This document shows positions 1 through 6,305 of a DNA stretch of 8,256 bases, one piece after another; the stretch's first letter is position 1, and every line of letters starts with the position of its first letter. A program made the translations under genes and the position numbers. Under the pieces are notes generated by a model. The model did not search any database. It was given only the letters and a program-made list of their open reading frames with translations, and had not been told where the DNA came from. The stretch covers positions 1-8,256 of the forward strand of contig CAYSPU010000256.1 in NCBI GenBank assembly GCA_964432995.1, in the 5' to 3' direction. This stretch comes from CAYSPU01 sp964432995. GTDB taxonomy: Bacteria > Verrucomicrobiota > Verrucomicrobiia > Limisphaerales > JAHDYP01.

Positions 1-675
1 CCGGCCTCGACCTACGAGGGCATCAACACCGAGGACACCCGGTACCGCAGCGGCGCCGCTCTGGCCCGACGCGACGCGACGCCCGTCGACGTGGTGGCCG
101 GCATTCCCGATTCCGGGACCGGCCACGCGATGGGTTACGCCCTCGAGAAGGGCCTGCCGTTCCGCCGGCCTTTCGTCAAATACACCCCCACCTGGTCGCG
201 CAGTTTCATGCCCCAAGACCAGCCCACCCGCGACCTCGTCGCCCGGATGAAAATCATCCCCATCCGGGAACTCATCCAGGGACAACGCCTCTTATTCTGC
301 GAAGACTCGATCGTCCGCGGCACCCAACTCCGCGAAACCGTCCGCCGGCTCTTCGACTACGGCGCCAAAGAAGTCCACATGCGCCCCGCCTGCCCGCCGT
401 TGATTTACGGCTGCAAGTTCCTGAACTTCTCGCGATCGAAATCCGAACTCGACCTGGCCGGCCGGCGCGCCATCAAGGAGCTCGAAGGACAAGATGGCCC
501 CCCGCCACCGGAGTATTCTCAGCCCGACACGCCGCAGTGCCGGGCCATGGTCGAACGCATCCGCCACCGCCTCGGCCTCACCACCCTCCAATACCAGCAG
601 CTCGACGACCTCGTCCAGTCCATCGGTCTCCCCAAGGAAATGCTCTGCACCTACTGCTGGGACGGCAAGGAGTAG
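1..675 (+). CDS. purF: Amidophosphoribosyltransferase (glutamine PRPP amidotransferase), C-terminal part
   Basis: PurF makes phosphoribosylamine from PRPP and glutamine, the first committed step of purine synthesis, in the cytoplasm. The reading frame is open from base 1 and ends at TAG 673-675, giving 224 visible residues; the N-terminal glutaminase domain and start lie left of the window. The visible part is the phosphoribosyltransferase domain. It begins in the conserved PAS.YEGINTEDTRYRSG stretch, followed by the flexible-loop region GIPDSGTGHAMGYA (about 97-138), a KYTPTWSRSFMPQDQPTRDL segment (178-237) and the PRPP-binding motif FCEDSIVRGTQ (295-327). The C-terminus has ACPPLIYGCK (388-417) and ends CTYCWDGKE. 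The CxxC (codons 646 and 655) resembles the C-terminal iron-sulfur ligand pair of Bacillus-type PurF, so a structural Fe-S cluster is plausible but unproven. The family is usually 470-500 residues, so a little under half is visible. No frameshift is seen. The next gene is convergent. Confidence 0.96.
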   Translation, partial: PASTYEGINTEDTRYRSGAALARRDATPVDVVAGIPDSGTGHAMGYALEKGLPFRRPFVKYTPTWSRSFMPQDQPTRDLVARMKIIPIRELIQGQRLLFCEDSIVRGTQLRETVRRLFDYGAKEVHMRPACPPLIYGCKFLNFSRSKSELDLAGRRAIKELEGQDGPPPPEYSQPDTPQCRAMVERIRHRLGLTTLQYQQLDDLVQSIGLPKEMLCTYCWDGKE

Positions 676-856
676 CCGCCGAGAGAAGCCTCGTCCGCAG
701 GGGGGAAGATCGCGCCTCGACCGGGGACAGACAAAACCCGGCGCCACTTGGCTCGATTTCTACGGTTGACGAACCGTGTCAGCATGCCATGTTGTGCTTA
801 GCCCACCGTGGCCCCGAGGAAACCGGCGACCGCTGGCCCTCGGAGCCATACTTCCG

Positions 857-894
857 CCGGCCCGTAGTGGTCTCCCCTCACCCTACCGGGCCGG
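857..894. terminator. GC-rich hairpin between convergent genes, possible bidirectional terminator
   Basis: CCGGCCCG (857-864) pairs exactly with CGGGCCGG (887-894). The stem continues inward with TAG/CTA and GG/CC after one bulged base on each side, leaving a loop of about 10 bases (871-880). It lies between the purF stop (675) and the stop of the minus-strand gene (899), where a shared terminator would be expected. On the plus strand it is followed only by GCCTTT and on the minus strand by no T-run, so it is not a classical intrinsic terminator. The rest of the 676-898 gap holds only a small 6-bp hairpin at 762-777 without a T-run. Confidence 0.45.
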
Positions 895-898
895 GCCT

Positions 899-3800
899 TT
901 ATCGGCGAATGCGGTAGAACACTCTGCCGGTGGCCGGAGCCAATACCACCGGGCTCATCGCTCCAGGGACCCGCGCCCATGGTCCGCTCACTTCGCCGGC
1001 TTGCTCGAGGACGAAGGTCGGCTCACCCCAAACCAGGAAGTGCCGGTTCCCAAACCGCCCCCAATGCAACCTCTGCACCGGCAGCGGCGGCGTCGGCTCG
1101 CCGGTCAGCGAAAGGTCGAAGCTGATGTCCGAGCTGTCCGCCCGGTATTGATGAATCTCGACCGCCACCACATTGGTCCCGACCCGAAGCGGCGCAGGAC
1201 TGACATTCGCCTGGTCCATGGAGTTGTCCGGCGGCGCGTCGCTCGATGGTGGGTAATCGGCCAGGGTCTGGTGGTCGATGGTTGCCGGGTGCGGCGGCAG
1301 GGTCGGACTCCGGTAGACCTCCGTGCCGTTCAGATAGACCACGCCGCCGTCGTCCCGCAGCAGCCAGAGGTTCAGGTTGGTGAACACGCTCGGATCCTCG
1401 AGCACGAACTTCTGCCGGAAGTAGAACGCGATCGTGTTCTGACCGTTGGCGCCCACTCGCTGGATGGTTGTCGCCTCGTCACCATCGCCGAAACCCAACT
1501 GCGCCGGGCCGCTGCCCCAGCCGGAGTCGTCCGCCTCCAGACCGAACCAGGTGGCGCCGGGATCTCCGCCGAGATCGTGGTAGCGCCAGGTGCTCTGGCC
1601 CGCCGCCAGTACCGGGCCGGGCGCCGGAGCCAACCGCACGTAGAAAACCTCGGCCGGTGGCAGAAGCTCGGCACCACGAACGCCCGTGAGACTCACGAGC
1701 AAGACATGGTGCTCGGTCGCGTCCACTGTGGGAAGGATCAGCCTCTGGAACGCAACGCCGGACGGGAAGATCAGCGTTCCGTTCGTCAGGGCTCCCGAGT
1801 GCCCTTCGCACTGGAAACTCACGGCGACCTCATCAGTGGCCGCGCGGTTCAGGGCGAGCGGCAGGCCATCGGCAAGGCGCGCCATGTCCAGTTGCTGTGC
1901 ACCAGTCACCGCCAGAGACACCTGCACGGGCGCCGTTCCGTAGGTGACACTGGTGATTCCGGTCAGGCTGGCTCCAACCGGGTTGCGCAGCTCGAGCCGG
2001 ATGGGATCATGCCCGGTCGACTCCACTCCACCGGGGGGGATCCGCTGAACGGTCTCGCCGGGGGCAAACGTGAGCGTCCCCGAGCCGAGGACTGTGCCGG
2101 AGGCCGTGAAGTTGTAGTCCACCGTCGCGGGCACTCCGGCCGGGGTGCTGAGCTGAACGAGCAAGCCTTCCGCCAGACGGGGCAGGGGAAGGTTGTTGGT
2201 CGCCACCCAGCAGCCAACCTGCGGTGCCGAAAGCCTCCCGCTGAACGTCGCAGTGTTCATCCCGCTGAGTTCGCCCTGAACCGGGTCCACGAGCCGCAAT
2301 TGCACCATCTCCGGGACAAACAAATCACATCCCACCGGATACACTCTTCGCACCGTCTGCCCGGGGGCGAACTCGACGACGCTGGTCGCCAGCGGCAGGC
2401 CGTCAGCCTCGAACTGGCAGCTCACCGCGACCGGGTGAGTGGTGAAGCTGCTTAGGCGAATCGGCACTCCCGCCAACAGGTCGCTCATGGACAGCGCGTT
2501 GGTCCAGAGGGCCAGACCGATGCCCACAGGCGCCTCCGCCGGCGTACTCATCCAATGGGCGATCAGGACACCGTCCACCGCCGCGTCCCAGAGGCGGTTC
2601 CCAGGCTGTTGCTCCCAAACGGTGCTGAGCCGGTTGTTCTGGAAATCGACCTGGTCAACCCGGTCCTCCCAGGAAGCGCTCTGCCATCCGCTGCCCACCG
2701 CGTTCCAGGTCTTGAGGAAGATATCGCGCGCATTGTAGAGGAGCAGCGAGTTGGTCAGCCGCAGGAAGCCGTTGTACGACCAGTCGTAGTTGTCGCCAAA
2801 ACGCGCCCCCACCGCGTTGGCGGTACTCAGCAGTCGCTCGGCAAAGCAATCCGGGCTTCCGTCCCCCGTGCTCCAGCCGCACTCGATCCCCTGGCCGTTG
2901 TTCAGCGCAACCGTGTCGTACGTCCACGTCGTCCGGCCTTCGCCGGACCACGCCTGGGCTTCGTGCAGTGCCGACTCCAACCAGCAGTTGGTGACCAGAA
3001 CCGTCCCGCTTCCGCCGGACCCCGAATCCACCGCGTCGTCCATCGCAAAGCCGATCAGACTGTCGCGCAGGATGTGCGTCCCCTCCGTGAAGTAGATCCC
3101 GTCGTAATCGGCATCGGCGATCTCCGGTGTGACCACGCCGTTGTCGGCGGGGAACTCGATGAGGGCGGAGCGCTGGACCACAATCGTGCCGCCGACGTAT
3201 TCGCCCGAAGTGATCGCGCGCTGAACCAGGCAGTGGTCGAGTGTCAGATCCGAGTGGTAGCCGTTCCCCACCTGGCCGGCTGTGTTCAGGATGGCACAGT
3301 TCGTTAGGGCCGCCCGCGCCCCCGAATGCAGGAGGAAGACCGCCTGCTCGGACCGGTGACTGGCCCCGGGGGAGAAGTCGAAGTCCTCCCGGCCGCCGCC
3401 GCCGGCAAAGATCGCATGGTTGGCGGTCAGCTCCGCCGCCGCACCGCGCAGGATGAAGCCGCCCCAGGCGCCTTCGGGTTGCTCCGGCCCAACCACTCCT
3501 TCCGCCGTCCAGACCACCGGTTCGTCCGCTGTGCCCTCGATCACCATCCGTCCGCTGTTGGTGATGTTCACCAGCGGATCCAGCCGGATCACACTCCCAG
3601 CCCCAACGGTCAGCGTCGTGCCCGCCGGCACCGTCAGGTCGGCATCGATCCGGATCCTCGAGCGCGCCGGCCATTCCGTGGAGGCCGTCAGCTCCCCGGA
3701 CACCGGTCTCCACGTCGTGACCGCGTCGATCGCGATTGTCTTCGGGTCCGCCAGCGAATGGAGTCGCGCCTCGTAAGCGACCTCCGCGCCCGCGCTCGCC

Positions 3801-4357
3801 GGCGGGAGAAATCCCGACCCCACACCGCGGCGCACCTGCACGGAGTCGGACTCGAATCCCGGAGCGACGACCCGGCCGTTGGCGCGGCGGGCATTCCCCT
3901 CGTCGTCCTCCACCCAGGCAACCACCGGAATCGGCAACCCTGCCGGATACGCGGCCGGTGTCGTGACGCGCAAGCGCGCACCCGCACACTCCGCTGCCGT
4001 CGAGTCCACCAGGGGATACGGCGTCCACTGGATCAACCCTCGTTCGGGACTGCCGCGTTCGGACCTCACGATCAAGCGCACCAGCAGGTTGGTCACCCCG
4101 CCATCGAGAACATTCGTGCGTGTGACCGCCAACTCGTGGTAGTCGGCCGACTCCACCCAATTGGTCAGATCCGTCGGGACCGGTCGACCGTCAAGCAACA
4201 CCCCGTAAGTGTGATCGGCCACGCTCGGGACGCAAAACCACGCGCGGAGACTGTGCGTCGAACGGTCCGTGAGGTTCTCGATTTCCAGCGGCGCCTGCGC
4301 CCGGACCCAGATTGTCAGCCCAAGCAGAACCACTGCCGCCAACCGATGCGGAAACAT
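899..4357 (-). CDS. Large exported beta-helix / Calx-beta-like / galactose-binding-like protein, function unknown
   Basis: A protein of 1152 residues with no recognised catalytic domain. Residues 1-22 form a signal peptide (MFPHRLAAVVLLGLTIWVRAQA), so it is exported. Residues ~23-225 are an unassigned beta-rich N-terminal region. Residues ~226-590 look like a right-handed parallel beta-helix, with the typical opening DLTVPAGTTLTVGAGSVIRL and many short strand/Asn turns (LTNCAILNT, LTLDHCLVQ, LTNSLLLYN); D415/D417/D419 make a DxDxDG, calcium-like motif. Three Calx-beta-like repeats start near residues 624, 725 and 825, each with an F-x-x-G-x-x-x-x-R signature (F663, F764, F864). Residues ~918-1086 are a galactose-binding-like domain (WRYHDLG, DDSGW, LGFGDGDE, LLRDDGGVVYLNG, GTNVVAVEIHQ). 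Residues ~1093-1152 form a C-terminal domain ending VFYRIRR. ATG 4357 was chosen because the signal peptide follows it; upstream in-frame codons only translate repeat DNA. The ribosome site is weak (GGGGAG about 15 bases upstream). Likely secreted or surface-attached; ligand or substrate unknown. Confidence 0.88.
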   Translation of the reverse strand: MFPHRLAAVVLLGLTIWVRAQAPLEIENLTDRSTHSLRAWFCVPSVADHTYGVLLDGRPVPTDLTNWVESADYHELAVTRTNVLDGGVTNLLVRLIVRSERGSPERGLIQWTPYPLVDSTAAECAGARLRVTTPAAYPAGLPIPVVAWVEDDEGNARRANGRVVAPGFESDSVQVRRGVGSGFLPPASAGAEVAYEARLHSLADPKTIAIDAVTTWRPVSGELTASTEWPARSRIRIDADLTVPAGTTLTVGAGSVIRLDPLVNITNSGRMVIEGTADEPVVWTAEGVVGPEQPEGAWGGFILRGAAAELTANHAIFAGGGGREDFDFSPGASHRSEQAVFLLHSGARAALTNCAILNTAGQVGNGYHSDLTLDHCLVQRAITSGEYVGGTIVVQRSALIEFPADNGVVTPEIADADYDGIYFTEGTHILRDSLIGFAMDDAVDSGSGGSGTVLVTNCWLESALHEAQAWSGEGRTTWTYDTVALNNGQGIECGWSTGDGSPDCFAERLLSTANAVGARFGDNYDWSYNGFLRLTNSLLLYNARDIFLKTWNAVGSGWQSASWEDRVDQVDFQNNRLSTVWEQQPGNRLWDAAVDGVLIAHWMSTPAEAPVGIGLALWTNALSMSDLLAGVPIRLSSFTTHPVAVSCQFEADGLPLATSVVEFAPGQTVRRVYPVGCDLFVPEMVQLRLVDPVQGELSGMNTATFSGRLSAPQVGCWVATNNLPLPRLAEGLLVQLSTPAGVPATVDYNFTASGTVLGSGTLTFAPGETVQRIPPGGVESTGHDPIRLELRNPVGASLTGITSVTYGTAPVQVSLAVTGAQQLDMARLADGLPLALNRAATDEVAVSFQCEGHSGALTNGTLIFPSGVAFQRLILPTVDATEHHVLLVSLTGVRGAELLPPAEVFYVRLAPAPGPVLAAGQSTWRYHDLGGDPGATWFGLEADDSGWGSGPAQLGFGDGDEATTIQRVGANGQNTIAFYFRQKFVLEDPSVFTNLNLWLLRDDGGVVYLNGTEVYRSPTLPPHPATIDHQTLADYPPSSDAPPDNSMDQANVSPAPLRVGTNVVAVEIHQYRADSSDISFDLSLTGEPTPPLPVQRLHWGRFGNRHFLVWGEPTFVLEQAGEVSGPWARVPGAMSPVVLAPATGRVFYRIRR

Positions 4358-4426
4358 GGCGCACAGTGTGAGTCTCCCCGGCACGAATGCACGCACCAAA
4401 AAGGGCCCCAGCCATCCGCCGCCGCG

Positions 4427-4496
4427 CATCCAATGTCGAACTTCGAACGTCGAACCGGAGCCTGCCGTTCGATGTTCGATGTTCACCTCCCGAACC
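4427..4496. repeat. CGAAC-heptamer hairpin repeat, copy 1
   Basis: First of two copies of a ~70-bp unit spaced exactly 80 bp apart. It opens CATCCAATGTCGAAC and ends CTCCCGAACC. The left arm (4438-4454) consists of seven-base steps of the form NTCGAAC and pairs with the right arm (4468-4484, GTTCGAT steps) at about 15 of 17 positions, around a 13-base loop. The sequence is non-coding; the open minus-strand frame through it has no plausible protein. It resembles the dispersed intergenic palindromes of Verrucomicrobia/Planctomycetes genomes, judged from memory only. Confidence 0.8.
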
Positions 4497-4506
4497 GAAC
4501 ACCGAA

Positions 4507-4576
4507 CATCCAATGTCGAACGTCGAACTTCGAATTGGATCCTGCCGTTCAACGTTCGACGTTCGCCCTCCGAACC
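4507..4576. repeat. CGAAC-heptamer hairpin repeat, copy 2
   Basis: Second copy, 80 bp from copy 1, sharing CATCCAATGTCGAAC at the start, CCTGCCGTTC in the loop/right-arm junction and CTCCGAACC at the end. CGAACGTCGAAC (4517-4528) pairs perfectly with GTTCGACGTTCG (4554-4565), and the pairing extends inward for six more bases with two mismatches. The loop (about 4535-4547) keeps the CCTGCCG core of copy 1, while the arms differ at the variable heptamer positions. Confidence 0.8.
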
Positions 4577-4610
4577 CCCGCCGCGTCAGGTGCTGCCCCC
4601 CGATTTGCGC

Positions 4611-4633
4611 GGAACGAAGACGCGAAGGGGAAA
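4611..4633. repeat. Partial copy of the ACGCGAAGG repeat
   Basis: GGAACGAAGACGCGAAGGGG matches the inner part of the two longer copies (4652-4673 and 4765-4787) with one or two changes and directly abuts the first of them. It seems to be a fragment left by an earlier duplication or insertion. Confidence 0.6.
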
Positions 4634-4707
4634 GGTGGGGACAACAACAAAGGCACAAAGACGCGAAGGGGGAGCGGGGTCTGCAGGATTGTCTTTGTTG
4701 CTTTGCG
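4632..4707. repeat. AAGGTGGGGACAACAAC repeat, copy 1
   Basis: First of two long direct copies 113 bp apart. Both read AAGGTGGGGACAACAACAAA, then AAAGACGCGAAGGGGG, CGGGGTCTGCAGG and TTGTC.TTGTTG, differing at only a few positions until they diverge near 4700/4813. This copy is the left part of the long hairpin at 4634-4728. Non-coding. Confidence 0.82.
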
Positions 4708-4728
4708 CCTTTGTTGTTCCTCCCCACC
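4634..4728. repeat. Long imperfect inverted repeat (hairpin)
   Basis: The left arm 4634-4660 pairs with the right arm 4701-4728 at roughly 25 of 27 positions with one bulge: GGTGGGGA with TCCCCACC at the base, then AACAACAAAGGC with GCCTTTGTTGTT. The loop is about 40 bases (4661-4700). This is much stronger than chance pairing. It lies downstream of the efflux operon and upstream of the exported-protein gene, both on the minus strand. It could stop transcription or protect the efflux mRNA 3' end, or be the remains of a small mobile palindromic element. On the minus strand it is followed by only a short TTT. Confidence 0.8.
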
Positions 4729-4744
4729 GACGTCATGAAGGGAG

Positions 4745-4820
4745 AAGGTGGGGACAACAACAAAGGAACAAAGACGCGAAGGGGGAACGGGGTCTGCAGG
4801 GTTGTCCTTGTTGTTCCGCG
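4745..4820. repeat. AAGGTGGGGACAACAAC repeat, copy 2, next to the efflux gene stop
   Basis: Second copy, offset 113 bp from copy 1. It ends two bases before the stop of the outer-membrane efflux gene (4823-4825). It lacks the distal right arm (GCCTTTGTTGTTCCTCCCCACC) that completes the hairpin in copy 1, so it looks truncated at the gene boundary. It can still form weaker pairings such as GGACAAC with GTTGTCC (4801-4807). Non-coding. Confidence 0.8.
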
Positions 4821-4822
4821 GG

Positions 4823-6304
4823 TCAGTCGCGACGCGGCGCTTCGGGGGACGAGGCGGCAGCAGTGGAACCGGCCGGCGGTTCGGCTTCGGCTTCGGTCTG
4901 CCAACCGCCGCCGAGGACGGCGTAGAGACGGACGTTGTTGGCCAGTTTCTCCAGGCGGAGGAAGACCAGGGCCTGCTGGGCGGCAAAGAGCGACCGCTGC
5001 GCGTCCAGGACGCCCAGGTAACTGTCGAGCCCCTTGTCGTAACGGGACTGGGCCAGCCGACGGGTTTCGGCGAAGGCCTTGACCAGGGATTGCTGCGCCG
5101 CGATTTCCTGGTCCACCGTCCCGCGGACGGCCAGGGCGTCGGCTACTTCGCTGAAGGCGGTCTGGATCGCCTTCTCGTATTGGGTGACAGCCATTTCCCG
5201 TTGGACTTTGGCGGCCTTGTGGGCCGACCAAGTGCGGGCGTCGAAGATGGGCATCACGATTTGCGGCGCGAACATCCACGTGCCGGAGCCGCTCTTGAAA
5301 AGGCCGGCCAGGTCGCTGCTGGCCGTGCCCAAGGCGGCGGTCAGCGAGATGCGCGGGAAGAACGCTGCCCGGGCCGCCCCGAGGTCGGCATACGCCGCCT
5401 TGAGCATGCTCTCGGCCTGCAACACATCCGGTCGGCGCAACAGCACCGCGGAGGGCACACCGGCCCCGATCTCGGCGGGCTCCGGGAGGCTGCTCAGATT
5501 CGCCGGGAGGAATTCCCCGGGCGCGGGCGAGCCGACGAGCAGGTTCAGGGCGTTCTCGTCGCGCGCCACCCGCTGCCGGTAGACGGCCACGTCCCGACGC
5601 GCCACTTCCAACGGCGTTTGCGCCTGATACAGGTCGAGGTCGGTCACCAATCCCAACTCGTGGCGCCGCTGGATCAGGTCGTACGCCGCCTGGTGCGTCT
5701 GCAGCGTGGTTTCCGACAGGGCGAGATTCTCCCGATCGGCCGCCAGGGCCAGGTAGGTGTTGGCCACGGAAGAGACCAGCAGAATCTGGGCGCCGCGTCG
5801 CGCCTGCTCCGAAGCCAGGTATTCCTCGAGCGCACGGGCCTTCAGGCTGCGGATGCGGCCGAAGAGGTCCAGCTCCCAGGAGGTGATCCCGAGGTCGACA
5901 CCGTAGCGCTCGACAGTCTGGCGCTTGCCGGAGCTGGAGAGGTCGGCCGGCACCCGCTGCACATTGGCGCTGCCGGCGGCGTTCGCCGAAGGCCACAGCT
6001 CGGCCCGTTGGATGCCATAGATGGCCCGAGCCCGTTCGACATTCAGGGTCGCCAGACGCAAGTCGCGGTTGTTGGCCAGGGCCAGGGCAATGACCTGCTG
6101 GAGCTTCGGGTCGGAGAAATACTGCTGCCAGGAGAGGTCCGCGGGTTCGGGGACGCCGGTGGCGGCCGGCGCTTGGGCATAGGCGGCGCCGGTTGGCCAG
6201 GCGGCGGGAGCCGGCGGATCGGGCCGCTCGTATTTCGGAGCCATCGTGCAACCCAGCGGGCCGAGAACCATGCCCAACAACAGAAGGAATGCGGTTCGCT
6301 TCAT
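4823..6304 (-). CDS. Outer-membrane efflux lipoprotein (OprM/NodT family, TolC-like channel)
   Basis: A 493-residue outer-membrane channel of RND efflux systems; trimers form a beta-barrel with a long periplasmic alpha-helical tunnel that docks on the pump and adaptor. MKRTAFLLLLGMVLGPLGC is a lipoprotein signal peptide with Cys19 as the lipidation site, followed by the typical TMAPKYERPDPPAPAAW. Two efflux-protein repeats follow, about residues 60-255 and 280-465. Hallmarks are SWELDLFGRIRSLKA (142-156), LVSSVANTYL (176-185), LLRRPDVLQAE (288-298), AFFPRISL (314-321) and the closing LYAVLGGGW (460-468). A 25-residue Ala/Pro/Glu-rich tail follows. Length is normal for the family. The ATG at 6304 is fixed by the lipoprotein signal and by GGGAG (6313-6317 on the minus strand) eight bases upstream. 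The pump gene stop is one base before the start, so translation is probably coupled. Sure of the family; the substrate cannot be read from the sequence. Confidence 0.96.
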   Translation of the reverse strand: MKRTAFLLLLGMVLGPLGCTMAPKYERPDPPAPAAWPTGAAYAQAPAATGVPEPADLSWQQYFSDPKLQQVIALALANNRDLRLATLNVERARAIYGIQRAELWPSANAAGSANVQRVPADLSSSGKRQTVERYGVDLGITSWELDLFGRIRSLKARALEEYLASEQARRGAQILLVSSVANTYLALAADRENLALSETTLQTHQAAYDLIQRRHELGLVTDLDLYQAQTPLEVARRDVAVYRQRVARDENALNLLVGSPAPGEFLPANLSSLPEPAEIGAGVPSAVLLRRPDVLQAESMLKAAYADLGAARAAFFPRISLTAALGTASSDLAGLFKSGSGTWMFAPQIVMPIFDARTWSAHKAAKVQREMAVTQYEKAIQTAFSEVADALAVRGTVDQEIAAQQSLVKAFAETRRLAQSRYDKGLDSYLGVLDAQRSLFAAQQALVFLRLEKLANNVRLYAVLGGGWQTEAEAEPPAGSTAAASSPEAPRRD

Positions 6305-6305
6305 C

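Noticed and set aside
766..793. Possible plus-strand promoter: TTGACG followed 16 bases later by CATGTT
   Set aside because: The -10 match is poor (three of six), no gene follows on the plus strand, and TTGACG is part of a small hairpin.
776..2455. Long plus-strand open frame (559 codons) antisense to the exported-protein gene
   Set aside because: The translation is Arg/Pro/Gly-rich without domains, and the opposite strand encodes a well-formed multidomain protein over the same bases. GC-rich DNA gives such shadow frames.
4399..4410. Minus-strand GGGGCCC followed by TTTTT as an intrinsic terminator
   Set aside because: No adequate stem forms in front of the T-run, and it lies only about 40 bases upstream of the start of the exported-protein gene.
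3326..4738. Plus-strand open frame (470 codons) across the beta-helix gene start and the repeats
   Set aside because: It is low in hydrophobic structure, reads through both repeat families and has no family resemblance; it is a shadow of the minus-strand gene plus repeat DNA.
4427..4820. CRISPR array
   Set aside because: There are only two or three copies of each unit, the units are long and themselves form hairpins, and there are no regular unique spacers or cas genes.
4191..6251. Minus-strand open frame (686 codons) overlapping the outer-membrane efflux gene in another frame
   Set aside because: Its sequence is Arg/Gly/Pro-rich and continues through the repeats; the efflux frame has clear family motifs over the same bases.
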